DNA from: Microbacterium foliorum
Lineage (GTDB): Bacteria > Actinomycetota > Actinomycetes > Actinomycetales > Microbacteriaceae
DNA length: 64,000 nucleotides
Assembly (NCBI RefSeq): GCF_003367705.1
Contig: NZ_CP031425.1
Location: 868,001 to 932,000, forward strand
Reading direction: 5' to 3'
The notes beneath the pieces are model-generated. The model saw only the letters and a list, made by a program, of their open reading frames with translations, had not been told where the DNA came from and made no database searches. The position numbers and the translations under genes were made by a program. Each line of letters begins with the position of its first letter. Position 1 is the stretch's first letter. Below are positions 16,357-24,293 of this stretch, piece after piece.

Positions 16357-16663
16357 CCCTTGGATCGCTCCTCACGCGGAGCTCGCTGCCGGTCGACTCG
16401 GGGACTCGAATCCGAGGCGCGTCACCGTATCCAGCACTCGTGAGCTCGGAAAGGCCCACAGACTCCTCGGGGCGGTAGAAGGCACGACCGCTCGCGGGGT
16501 AGCCCTTGTCGAGCTGCCACAGCTGGAAGGCGCCGTCTGCTCGCTCTTCCACGATGAACGGGTGGTACTGCAAGCCATCGAATGGGATGTAGGTCTCCCA
16601 GTACTCGTAGTCACCTGAGTCGCTGTACCCGACGAGTAGCGTGCGCTGCCGAATTTCCGTCAT
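16325..16663 (-). CDS. Hypothetical protein
   Basis: 112 residues, start ATG (MTEIRQRTLLVGYSDSG). The N-terminal 70 residues are beta-rich and aromatic (YEYWETYIPFDGLQYHPFIV), with a basic low-complexity tail that may be read-through past the natural end. I do not recognise it. It overlaps the tail of the preceding convergent gene by 32 bp. Confidence 0.45.
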   Translation of the reverse strand: MTEIRQRTLLVGYSDSGDYEYWETYIPFDGLQYHPFIVEERADGAFQLWQLDKGYPASGRAFYRPEESVGLSELTSAGYGDAPRIRVPESTGSELRVRSDPRANSKASTNRE

Positions 16664-17074
16664 GTCGGAGAGAGTAAACGTTGCAATGGTGCATTGGAAG
16701 GTGCACGGGTGCGATCCAGGTCCAGCACACGACCTTCGGTCAGAATGTCAGCGCCCGGACTTGCTTGCGGCGTAGGCGGCGCGAACCTCAGCCGGTACTC
16801 GCCCATAGTCACTCACAGTGATGCCTTGGCTCCGCGCCCATTCTCTGATCTCCGCCAGCTCACTTGTTGACTTGCGGCGGCGCGGAACGCTGGACGACGA
16901 GCGTGCAACCTGCGACGGGCGAGCAACGTCTACGAACGGGGCGACGGCCTCTTCTAACCTCTCCAGGTTGGCAGCGCTGAGGTCGAGTTCGTACGCGCGT
17001 CCTTGCAACGCAAACTGCACAGTGAACCGTCCCAGGTTTGGTGCCGTTTCCTTTCGAGTTGAAAGGATGGCGTT

Positions 17075-17386
17075 ATGCCAAAGAAGATTGATCCCGCGCT
17101 GCGGGAACGAGCAGTGCGGCTCGTGCGTGACCACGGCAGCGAGTACCCGTCGCGAGCGAAAGCGATTGCTGCTGTGGCGAGGCAAGAGGGCGTCGGTGCG
17201 GAATCGTTGCGGCGGTGGGTGCTCCAAGCCGAGATCGACGCGGGTGACCGTGACGGTCAGACCAGCGAGGAGCACGCAGAGATCCGCCGGCTGCGCGCCG
17301 AGAACAAGCGACTCCGGGACGACGTCGCGGTGCTGAAAGCCGCGACGACTTTCTTCGCGGGGGAACTCGACCCCCGCAACCGCTGA
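17075..17386 (+). CDS. IS3-family transposase OrfA
   Basis: 103 residues. It has an N-terminal helix-turn-helix (LRERAVRLVRDHGSEYPSR ... AVARQEGVGAESLRRWV) that recognises the IS ends, and a C-terminal leucine-zipper-like coiled coil (EIRRLRAENKRLRDDVAVL), as in IS3 OrfA proteins. It ends two nt before the OrfB ATG and in the neighbouring frame. OrfA alone usually represses; an OrfAB fusion made by frameshifting is the active transposase. Confidence 0.93.
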   Translation: MPKKIDPALRERAVRLVRDHGSEYPSRAKAIAAVARQEGVGAESLRRWVLQAEIDAGDRDGQTSEEHAEIRRLRAENKRLRDDVAVLKAATTFFAGELDPRNR

Positions 17387-17388
17387 TC

Positions 17389-18363
17389 ATGGCCTTCATC
17401 GACCAGATGAGGTCCGAGGGGCTCGCGGTCGAGTCGATCGTGCAGGTCCTGCGAGAGCAGGGTGTGCAGGTCGCCGCGCGTACCTACCGAGCCTGGAGGC
17501 AAGGTCGAGTCTCGCCTCGAACCATCACAGACGCCATCGTCGAGGACGCGGTCCGCGCCGCCGCATGGACGACGACCACGGACGCAGTCGGCTCTATCAG
17601 CCGCAAGCTCACCCCAGAAGGCTTGTATGGGCGGAAGAAGATGACGGCGCTGATCCGACGCTCCGCCGTGCCTGACGCGTCCCGCGGATCGGTCGACCGA
17701 GCCATGCGCTCTCTGGGCCTTGAGGGCATCACGCGTGCGAAAGCGGTCCGCACCACGATCCAGGCCAAGGACGGTATCCGAGCCGGCGACCTCCTGAACC
17801 GAAACTTCACCGCGCCGCGTCCCGATCACACCTGGGTGACGGACTTCACCTACCTGCGCACCTGGGCAGGGTGGGTGTATGTCGCGTTCATCCTCGACGT
17901 GTTCTCGCAGCGCATTGTCGCCTGGCACGCGCAGACCGGAAAGCAGGTCGATCTCGTCATGACGCCGCTGCGCATGGCGCTCTGGGAGCGCGACCGTCAA
18001 GGCCACCCAGTCGCGCCGGACCAGCTCATTCATCATTCGGACGCCGGCTCCCAGTACACGTCGATTCGGCTCACTGAGCACCTTACGCTCGAGGGCATCG
18101 TCCCCTCGATCGGGACCGTCGGCGACGCCTACGACAACGCGCTCATGGAGACCATCAACGGTCTCTACAAAGCCGAGTGCGTCCGAACGACCGTATTCCA
18201 CGAGGGCCCGTACAAGACGATCGCGGACGTCGAGTTCGCGACCGCCGGATGGGTCGACTGGTACAACCACCGCAGGCTCCACGGTAGCCTCGGCATGGTC
18301 AGCCCCAATGACTACGAGGCGACCTACTACGCGGCTCTAAAAGCGGAGCCGATCCCCGCATAG
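17389..18363 (+). CDS. IS3-family transposase OrfB (DDE integrase core)
   Basis: 324 residues with an N-terminal HTH_21-like region and an rve integrase core. The DDE triad is visible as the Asp in WVTDFTYL, the Asp in HHSDAGSQYTS and the Glu in DNALMETING, followed by the W-Y-N-x-x-R-x-H-x-S-L-G motif near the end (WYNHRRLHGSLG). It is in the -1 frame relative to OrfA, consistent with programmed frameshifting. I did not see an obvious A6G slippery site, so reinitiation at the ATG two bases after the OrfA stop is possible. No inactivating change is visible. Confidence 0.95.
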   Translation: MAFIDQMRSEGLAVESIVQVLREQGVQVAARTYRAWRQGRVSPRTITDAIVEDAVRAAAWTTTTDAVGSISRKLTPEGLYGRKKMTALIRRSAVPDASRGSVDRAMRSLGLEGITRAKAVRTTIQAKDGIRAGDLLNRNFTAPRPDHTWVTDFTYLRTWAGWVYVAFILDVFSQRIVAWHAQTGKQVDLVMTPLRMALWERDRQGHPVAPDQLIHHSDAGSQYTSIRLTEHLTLEGIVPSIGTVGDAYDNALMETINGLYKAECVRTTVFHEGPYKTIADVEFATAGWVDWYNHRRLHGSLGMVSPNDYEATYYAALKAEPIPA

Positions 18364-18466
18364 GAGCGGCACAAGACCCGGGACGGTTCACAGTGCCACC
18401 GCTGCCCTCTGTGATGGGTGTGCCATCGAGATCGTCCAACAGTTCAACGGTTACTCGCTTCGACAT

Positions 18467-18859
18467 TTCGCTCCTCGTCAGGGTCCGGGGAGAGCGCGGG
18501 TTCGGGTCCCGCACTCACGACCCAGGATAAGCAAGCATTTCATCGATCTGGTGAGTATTTCGTCACACACCAAAAGCAATGTGCCCGACTTGAATTCTCA
18601 GAGAGACTCAATCTGTTCGAGGAGTTGCGCTCTGCGCATGGTCTCCGTTCGCGACGCCTGAGTCGCGATGAAGTCAGCCGGCGGCTCGCCCGACCTCGCG
18701 ATGCCGTAGAGCTTGTCGCGTCGTGCCAGGGGGCGCGGATGACAGCGAAAGGCCCACTGTGTGGGCACTCATTCATTTAACTGTGTCGAGTATTCACGCA
18801 AGCGCCTTATAGACTGAGTGTGCATTGATGAATGCGTCTTGGCCGAGGAGAACGATGTC
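18467..18859. promoter_or_regulatory. Divergent regulatory region of cassette 1 (lsr2 / TetR receptor)
   Basis: 393 bp with no convincing gene. A 22-nt block at 18572-18593 (AAAAGCAATGTGC, then one variable base, then GACTTGA) is repeated with 21 of 22 identities at 36918-36939, in the equivalent gap of the second cassette, where the surrounding sequence has otherwise diverged. The block is framed by AAG...CTT half-sites, as expected of a weakly palindromic operator. A -10-like TAGACT at 18810-18815 precedes the receptor gene by 45 nt. I infer an autoregulatory operator for the butyrolactone receptor. Confidence 0.4.
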
Positions 18860-19468
18860 ATGAGTCCAAACAGGATGCCGCGCCTCCAGCAGCAGCGGTC
18901 GATTGATACGCGCGAGGCGATCCTGACCGGTGCGGCTCGGGTGTTCGCGCGCGTCACGTACGCCGAAGCTCGTTATCGCGACGTGGCGGATGAGTCTGGC
19001 GCGAGCGAGGGCGCTCTGTACTTCCATTTCCGAAGCAAGGCCGACCTCGCTAAAGCCGTCCTCAGTGAACAGCAGGAGCGAATGACCGCTGTTCTGGTTC
19101 GTACCGAGGAGGAAGCTGGTTCCGGGCTAGAGATCCTCTTGCGCCTGATGGCCAACCTCGGCGACCTCATCTCACGTGACGAGATCGTGCAAGCGGGAAT
19201 CCACCTGGCTGGACAACCCTCGTCAGAGGTCAACCCCGAAGCCAGCGAGCCCTACATGGAGTGGGTGCGAATCGCGCGGTCTTTCATTTTGCGAGGCGTC
19301 GCAGATGGATCCATTCGCACCGACGCGGACGTCGATCTCAATGCCGAGCTCTTCAACACGGTCTTCGTTGGCTCGCAGGTGCTCGCCGGACTTGAGGATC
19401 GTTGGGCCTCTCTTCCTCGAAGGGTCGAGCGACTCGTTCCAACCCTCAGAGCGCTCCTGTCCGCATGA
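18860..19468 (+). CDS. TetR-family regulator, gamma-butyrolactone receptor-like (cassette 1)
   Basis: 202 residues from ATG 18860, nine nt after GAGGAG. The N-terminal helix-turn-helix is typical of ArpA/ScbR-type receptors: RSIDTREAILTGAARVF, then 'VADESGASEGALYFHFRSKADLA'. The C-terminal helical domain, which binds butyrolactone autoinducers in the family, contains WVRIARSF and W393-like tryptophans. It is followed by an AfsA-type synthase and a reductase, the classic signal-synthesis neighbours. Such receptors repress until the ligand is bound. Its paralogue at 37182 has the same length and is closely similar through the DNA-binding domain, so both may recognise the same operator. Confidence 0.88.
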   Translation: MSPNRMPRLQQQRSIDTREAILTGAARVFARVTYAEARYRDVADESGASEGALYFHFRSKADLAKAVLSEQQERMTAVLVRTEEEAGSGLEILLRLMANLGDLISRDEIVQAGIHLAGQPSSEVNPEASEPYMEWVRIARSFILRGVADGSIRTDADVDLNAELFNTVFVGSQVLAGLEDRWASLPRRVERLVPTLRALLSA

Positions 19469-19482
19469 GTGCCTGAACGGCG

Positions 19483-20334
19483 ATGGTCGCTGGAACAAGA
19501 GAACTTCTCTCCCCCCGCGGGTCCGACGCTGTGCCCGAGCGAGACGGTTCGAACGTGGCGGGCATCCTCCCCGATGAGGTGCACAAGAAGAGACCAGAGA
19601 ACGTCTGGTTGCATAGTCCTGTGCGGGAATCTCCGCATTCGATGCGCTCGCATTTTGCGATTCCCTCGCGCGGGCAGACGCTTCGCTTCGCTGAGCTCCT
19701 TGAGGTGCAGCGTCAGCTCGGCATCTTGCAAGCGCATCGGCAACTGGGGGTGCCGGACAACGCAGTGTTCGTACTAAACCGGATCGCGCTGAAATTCGTG
19801 ACTCGAGCTGACGTGCAGTCGGATGGAGGAACCATTCGCGCACAAATCGTCGCGACGAGCGCCAGAGGACGTCCACGGTCGCTCTCGCAGTACTTCTCCA
19901 TCGAATCCCCGTCTGGACTTGTTGCCGTCGGATCCGCGCGAGCATCGTTGATCCCTCAGATGGTCTACGACCGGGTCCGTGGGCTCGAGTCCAACGCGTC
20001 GCCGCCAGGGCGGAGCGCGACGAGGTCTGTCTTCGGTTACGAAAGTGCCCTCCACGTGGACAGCCGTGACCCACTGTTGTCGGACCACCCGTCGGATCAC
20101 CTTACGGCGATGCAGGCAATTGCGGACGTCGAAAGGGTGGCTCTCTTAGACCTCGCGGCGGCTCGAATTCGGACGCTCAAGCTCGAGTTCTATCGGTACG
20201 CCGGACTGCTGCCAGCCCCGTTGCTCCGGCTCAATATTTCGGCCCAGGGAAAGCTGGATGCCGAAATCACGCAACAAGGCGCACGCTGCGCGGAGATCAC
20301 AGGCGTAATCGATATGAAGAATGGAGAACGATGA
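19483..20334 (+). CDS. AfsA-type butyrolactone synthase (cassette 1)
   Basis: 283 residues with two AfsA hot-dog repeats. The first begins 'VHKKRPENVWL' and includes 'ELLEVQRQLGILQAHRQLGVP'; the second includes 'DPLLSDHPSDHLTAMQAI'. AfsA condenses a beta-ketoacyl thioester with dihydroxyacetone phosphate to start A-factor-type gamma-butyrolactone synthesis. The start ATG lies 14 nt after the receptor stop, and the gene overlaps the reductase by 4 nt (ATGA), so the three form one operon. A homologue with the same order is at 37805. The acyl-chain specificity cannot be read from sequence. Confidence 0.85.
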   Translation: MVAGTRELLSPRGSDAVPERDGSNVAGILPDEVHKKRPENVWLHSPVRESPHSMRSHFAIPSRGQTLRFAELLEVQRQLGILQAHRQLGVPDNAVFVLNRIALKFVTRADVQSDGGTIRAQIVATSARGRPRSLSQYFSIESPSGLVAVGSARASLIPQMVYDRVRGLESNASPPGRSATRSVFGYESALHVDSRDPLLSDHPSDHLTAMQAIADVERVALLDLAAARIRTLKLEFYRYAGLLPAPLLRLNISAQGKLDAEITQQGARCAEITGVIDMKNGER

Positions 20335-21116
20335 CGCACGGACTGGCAGTAGTCACGGGTGCCTCCGGGGGCATCGGTGCAGAGATCGCGAGAGTCTTGA
20401 GCGCGGACGGTTATTACATAGTTGGACAGTACCGACGCGGGAAGGAGCGCGCGACAAAACTCGAGGCCGCGCTCGCTGGCTCCCATACGGGCGGCGAAAT
20501 GATCGAGGCGGATCTGTCGTCCGACGCCGGGCTCGTGCAACTCGTGGATGCGGTGCGGACACGCGCATCCGAATCGGGGTTGCAGGTGGGTGCTCTCGTC
20601 AACAACGCCGCGAGGATGCTGGGGCCGTCATTCGCGGATGCGACCCCGTACGAATTCGATGACTTCGTGGCCATCAATACGAAGGCGCCGTTCTTCCTTG
20701 CGCAACACTTGTCGCGAATCATGATCGCCGGAAGCAGCATCGTCAACATCTCCTCTGCAAGCGCGCATATCGCCAGTGCAAGCGACATCGTCTACGCGAT
20801 GACGAAAGCTGCTCTCGAGTCTCTCACTCGGAACATGGCAGGTGCGCTGGCTCCTGCGGGGATCCGTGTCAATGCGGTCATGCCAGGGTTTACCGACAAC
20901 GGCCACCCCGCTTTCTCTGACGATACGGCGGTTTCGTATATGAGTTCGTTGTCGATGCTGGGCGGGGTTGCCGCGCCTTCCGCAGTCGCCGACGCCGTCA
21001 GCTTCCTCGTCTCAGAGCGGGCGATCCGCACAACAGGGGCCGTGCTGGATGTGAGTGGGGGTATGAGTCTGCACCCGCGCCCTGAGCGGCAGGGGTCCGT
21101 TCGCGACCTTCTCTGA
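20331..21116 (+). CDS. SDR oxidoreductase of the butyrolactone cassette (cassette 1)
   Basis: 261 residues, a classical short-chain dehydrogenase/reductase. It shows TGASGGIGAEIAR (cofactor-binding glycine motif, residues 9-21), NNAAR, the Ser in NISSAS and the Tyr-x-x-x-Lys in YAMTK. Beside an AfsA homologue and a receptor gene, the likely role is reduction of a keto intermediate of the butyrolactone, analogous to the reductases of the A-factor and SCB pathways. That assignment rests on context. Translation is coupled to the afsA-like gene by a 4-nt overlap. Confidence 0.85.
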   Translation: MTHGLAVVTGASGGIGAEIARVLSADGYYIVGQYRRGKERATKLEAALAGSHTGGEMIEADLSSDAGLVQLVDAVRTRASESGLQVGALVNNAARMLGPSFADATPYEFDDFVAINTKAPFFLAQHLSRIMIAGSSIVNISSASAHIASASDIVYAMTKAALESLTRNMAGALAPAGIRVNAVMPGFTDNGHPAFSDDTAVSYMSSLSMLGGVAAPSAVADAVSFLVSERAIRTTGAVLDVSGGMSLHPRPERQGSVRDLL

Positions 21117-21366
21117 CTGAGAAGGCGCAGACCTCCGTTACGACACTCAATCCCGAGCACTCTCGGACCTGGTTATCGAGGATGACTCTCGATAGGGCGC
21201 ACGACGGTGGTGCGTACCAACGCTTCACCTTGACGAGATTCAGTGGCGGTAGACAGGCATGATCAAGGATGTGTTCTATGAGACAGTGCGGCGGTCGATG
21301 TAAGTTTGTTCAACTTCTGGCTACTGTCGCTATATTGAGCGTGAGAACGTCGAAAAGGAGAAGGAA

Positions 21367-22596
21367 TTGCCTGAAGAATTGCCTGGGAAATTGTCGCCCA
21401 GTATCCCTGTCGCGCTCACGAAAGTTGCGCTCCGTCTAATCGGGGCGTCGGATCTTGCTGACGCCATCGGCGACCTCACAGGACTGGGGCGCACGAGCAT
21501 CGATTCGCTGGTGCGGACGGCGAAGACCCAGATCGCGGACCGGGCCTCAGCAGAGTTCACCGCCGTCGGCGACGCGGACCGCGAGTGGGCAGAAAGCATG
21601 CTGTCGCGAACCTATGTGCGTCTCGCTGCCGATCCCGCGCGGCCAGTCATGAGCGAGAGTCTCATCGGGGCCGAGGCGGTGGCTCGGCTGGCGGGCGCCG
21701 CGACGTCCGTCGAAGATCTCCGCGTTCTTGACTCTTCCTCCGACGACGTACAGGCATACGTCACCGCGGTTTCCGAAGCCATCGCGTATCTGATCTCGCA
21801 GTGGTACTCCACAAATGAGGAGCCGAACCGAGCCGCGATGTCCCAGGTCGCTGGTGAAACTCTGCAGACGGTACGCGGGCTCCAGGCCCATCTCGACGCC
21901 GTCATCGCGCCGGCGATGCGTCAGCTTCAGCAGTCGACAGCCCCCGCGGAAGAACAAGCGTCACAGGGCGAGCAGTTCATCTTTGAGCTCGACGCTGACT
22001 TACAGCTCAGGGCTTCGGAGGACGAGCTGGCTGATCTTGTCCAAGCGGCCGTCGTCGCGGTGTATGAGGAGAGGCCATTCCGCGTCCAAGTCACTCTCCC
22101 CATTCTCGATGACCAGTTGAAGGACATCGATGATGTCATGGTCGCTTCGCAGATCAGGCGGCAGTATCGGGCGAAGGCCCGCCGAGCGGAACTCGCGCTG
22201 TCGGCTTTTTTCTCGGCTCAGGTCGAATCCGTCTGGGTGGCCTACCTGAGAAGCGTCTCTGACCGACTCGTGGTGGTGCGCGCCATTGTGGCGGGCCAGG
22301 TACCGGCAGGTTCGAAGCTCGATGTGTGGCGAACAGAGCCTCCAATCGCCTCTGCTCCCGTCTGGTTAACCCCGGACGAAATCACAGCCGTGGTCGAGAG
22401 CACAAGGCTTGGGGAGTGGAATCACCTTCGAGGAGGCGCGGGGTGGCGCGCGGCGGACGAGCTCCCGCCCTCAGTTATCCGAGAGAAAGTCATGCCCAGC
22501 ATTCTTGCTGAGCTAGTCCGACGCGAGGTGACGACCAATGAAGGCTGGGATGCGGAGGCGGCGCTGCTTCCGCACTGGCATATCGGTCAAGGCTAG
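21367..22596 (+). CDS. Hypothetical large helical protein
   Basis: 409 residues from a TTG at 21367, preceded by AAAGGAG with an AAGGA just upstream. The sequence is predicted almost entirely alpha-helical, with no signal peptide or membrane segment. It includes 'LPSIPVALTKVALRLIG'-like amphipathic helices and a C-terminal domain rich in Trp and Arg (LGEWNHLRGGAGWRAADE). I do not recognise a family. The size and helical N-terminus recall helper modules of actinobacterial defence NTPases, but no NTPase motif is present. It stands alone between the first butyrolactone cassette and the arginase-family gene. Confidence 0.6.
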   Translation: MPEELPGKLSPSIPVALTKVALRLIGASDLADAIGDLTGLGRTSIDSLVRTAKTQIADRASAEFTAVGDADREWAESMLSRTYVRLAADPARPVMSESLIGAEAVARLAGAATSVEDLRVLDSSSDDVQAYVTAVSEAIAYLISQWYSTNEEPNRAAMSQVAGETLQTVRGLQAHLDAVIAPAMRQLQQSTAPAEEQASQGEQFIFELDADLQLRASEDELADLVQAAVVAVYEERPFRVQVTLPILDDQLKDIDDVMVASQIRRQYRAKARRAELALSAFFSAQVESVWVAYLRSVSDRLVVVRAIVAGQVPAGSKLDVWRTEPPIASAPVWLTPDEITAVVESTRLGEWNHLRGGAGWRAADELPPSVIREKVMPSILAELVRREVTTNEGWDAEAALLPHWHIGQG

Positions 22597-22808
22597 TCCC
22601 GTCGCGACAGGGGCATCGAAGGCCTCGACCAACACCTCAATGGGCCAGCGAGGCCGAGCTGACCAGGGACCAGCGCTGTCCACGAAATGCCGGAGTCGAG
22701 GACTCGTGCACCTCAATCGAACGACGGCTCGGGCACGCGGTACGGAACTGTAAACGGCTCAGTAAGACTCGCTCGTTCGAACTGGCGTTCAGGGTGAGAT
22801 CGCGAACC

Positions 22809-23861
22809 TCAACGCGTCGCCATCATCGCGCGCAGGTACATCGCACCTGTCACGCAAGTGGCCTCGTCTTGCCAGGCGACAGATCCTGATAGAGGTGGCG
22901 CGACCTCCATCACATCACCACCGCGAAGCGAATGGCGGTCGCCTAAGCGAGCGATGAGGTCGAGTACGACCTCACGGTCGATTCCCTCGGGTGCGGGCAA
23001 TCCCGTGGCAGGAGCTTGAGAGTGGGTGGTGGCGTCGATGTCAATCGACAGATAGATCGACGCCACGCCCAGCCCCGCCAACCAATCCGCCACCAGGTCG
23101 CCCACAAGGACAGGGTCCTGAGCGACGTCGAGGCCTATGAGCAGAAGTCTCTCCGACGGACGGACGACGCCGGGAACGTCCGGTGACCCAATCTGGACTA
23201 TCGCGGGGAGATGCACTTTGGTGTCCGCGTACTTCACCCAACTGGAGTAGGTAAGTGGCAGCCCGTACCGTGATTTTTCCAGGTCGGTATGGCCATCGAT
23301 GACCACGAGTGCGATGTCTTCCACGCTGGACGCCACCAGGTGAGGGAGGACCGCCCCGGAGACGCTGTGATCTCCCCCGATGGTAAAGAGTGCCGCCGGA
23401 TTGGGCATGCTGCCCAGGCGCTGGGCGACGTACTCGGCTACTGAGAGCGGGCTCACAGGCAACCTGAGGTCGGTTGGGCCATGCACTGCTTCGTGCGCAG
23501 CCGTGAGAGTCGCTTCATTCAAGAGATCGTCGTGAAGGAGATGAGGGAGCACAAAAGTGTCTCCGAGATCGAATCCGTCGATAGGTCCGGAGGCGTAGAG
23601 CGCCTCACGAACTCCGATTGGACCAAAGGCGGCACCGCGCACGGCTCCGCCGCCAGTGTCGCTGGGCACCCCAAGAAGGATGGCCTCACTGCTTCGTCCC
23701 GCTTCCAAACTGTCGAGCCACATCTCTGTGACCGTCGAGGCATCCGAAGTCCCGAACATGCGATGGTGAAGGGCCTCGGCGCGCGGATTGCGACCGGTCG
23801 ATGCCGATGAAATTCCGAGGCCCGGCGGGCGAAGAAGACCGTACCCCAGCCTATGATTCAT
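22809..23861 (-). CDS. Arginase/agmatinase (ureohydrolase) family protein
   Basis: 350 residues. All six binuclear manganese ligands of ureohydrolases are present: H165 in GGDHS, D189, H191 and D193 in DGHTD, and D274 and D276 in SIDIDATTH. The usual Asp-Pro after the last motif is changed to Thr-His. The family hydrolyses guanidino groups: arginine, agmatine, formiminoglutamate, guanidinobutyrate, and in some RiPP pathways arginine inside a peptide. The gene is divergent from a RiPP operon whose precursor has Arg next to its only Cys, so peptide arginine may be the substrate (inference). The N-terminal 35-45 residues precede the conserved fold; later ATGs at 23759 and 23723 are possible starts. 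Confidence 0.8.
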   Translation of the reverse strand: MNHRLGYGLLRPPGLGISSASTGRNPRAEALHHRMFGTSDASTVTEMWLDSLEAGRSSEAILLGVPSDTGGGAVRGAAFGPIGVREALYASGPIDGFDLGDTFVLPHLLHDDLLNEATLTAAHEAVHGPTDLRLPVSPLSVAEYVAQRLGSMPNPAALFTIGGDHSVSGAVLPHLVASSVEDIALVVIDGHTDLEKSRYGLPLTYSSWVKYADTKVHLPAIVQIGSPDVPGVVRPSERLLLIGLDVAQDPVLVGDLVADWLAGLGVASIYLSIDIDATTHSQAPATGLPAPEGIDREVVLDLIARLGDRHSLRGGDVMEVAPPLSGSVAWQDEATCVTGAMYLRAMMATR

Positions 23862-24160
23862 CGACTCGAAGAGATCTACTGTGCTGTACCGAATGGTGGC
23901 GCCAATCGTCGTGGAGCTAACTCGCGTCGGCTTCCATGCGCGCGCGTGCAGCCGGCATCCTCGTGTTCGAGAATCGGACCGGTGGTAGCACCGTAATCGA
24001 CGGAACCCGAGATTCCAAATCGTCTTGACGTGTCACATACGCGCGACTGTGTGCCGCGATAGCGACACCGAATCGGCGCGTTCACTCTGTGCGCACAAAT
24101 CCGGAAACTGTGACTACGATGACGTTCGCAGGTCGTTCGATCTGCACGACAGGAGGAATC
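23862..24160. promoter_or_regulatory. Divergent promoter region between the ureohydrolase gene and the RiPP operon
   Basis: 299 bp without a gene. On the plus strand a -10-like TACGAT at 24115-24120 sits 40 nt before the precursor start; no strong -35 is visible, so an activator or alternative sigma factor may be used. AGGAGG at 24151-24156 gives the precursor an excellent ribosome-binding site, better than those of the downstream enzymes, as is usual for RiPP precursors. I did not find a clear copy of the 22-nt cassette block here. Confidence 0.4.
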
Positions 24161-24286
24161 ATGGAAAAGGTAACAAGCGAGGTGGACTTCGACTTCAGTG
24201 TCGAGCCGGACAACGCCGCGCCCGTTCACATCATCGAGACGCTGGACGCCGAGATGGGCGGCTGGACGGCCGCTCGCTGCATGTGA
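24161..24286 (+). CDS. RiPP precursor peptide, 41 residues, candidate core GGWTAARCM
   Basis: The ATG at 24161 follows AGGAGG by four nt. The 41-residue product has an acidic leader (E2 to about E31, with 'VDFDFSVEPDNAAP') and a short C-terminal segment, DAEMGGWTAARCM, with one Cys (C40) beside Arg (R39). Next to YcaO and SagB-type genes, C40 is the expected heterocyclisation residue, giving a thiazoline joined to R39 and then a thiazole. The G33-G34 pair could mark leader cleavage or be part of the core. The length and the Gly-Gly...Cys tail recall the 42-residue trifolitoxin precursor, whose core is DIGGSRQGCVA. It is the first gene of a seven-gene operon. Confidence 0.75.
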   Translation: MEKVTSEVDFDFSVEPDNAAPVHIIETLDAEMGGWTAARCM

Positions 24287-24293
24287 TGCGCTC

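Larger units (their letters stand above)
17020..18393. mobile_element. Complete IS3-family insertion sequence with 3-bp target duplication
   Basis: The element spans 17023-18390 (1368 bp). Its terminal inverted repeats, 17023-17046 and 18367-18390, match at 21 of 24 positions and begin TGAACCGTCCC. The flanks carry the direct repeat CAG at 17020-17022 and 18391-18393. Excising the element with one CAG restores the lsr2 reading frame exactly, so the insertion is recent and clean. It carries orfA and orfB in adjacent frames. Confidence 0.95.
16748..18466 (-). pseudogene. lsr2: lsr2-family nucleoid protein gene, split by an IS3 insertion
   Basis: On the minus strand the 5' part (18466 down to 18391) encodes MSKRVTVELLDDLDGTPITE and six more residues to ...GGTV. 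The remainder (17022 down to 16748) continues QFALQGRAYELDLSAANL, a Ser/Arg linker, and a C-terminal domain with 'EIREWARSQGITVSDYGRVP'. Removing the insertion and one CAG repeat restores a continuous 115-residue reading frame, close to the 117-residue intact paralogue at 36479. Lsr2 proteins are H-NS-like AT-rich-DNA silencers: the N-terminal domain oligomerises and the C-terminal RGR-like loop binds DNA (here YGRVP, so the AT-hook loop is slightly different). The 5' end has GAGGAG seven nt before the ATG. Confidence 0.9.

Noticed and set aside
18418..18780. 120-residue open frame before the TetR gene
   Set aside because: It lies antisense to the start of lsr2, lacks a ribosome-binding site and covers the conserved regulatory block.
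22513..22753. Short frames of 60-70 residues on both strands after the helical protein
   Set aside because: Poor codon use and no start signals.
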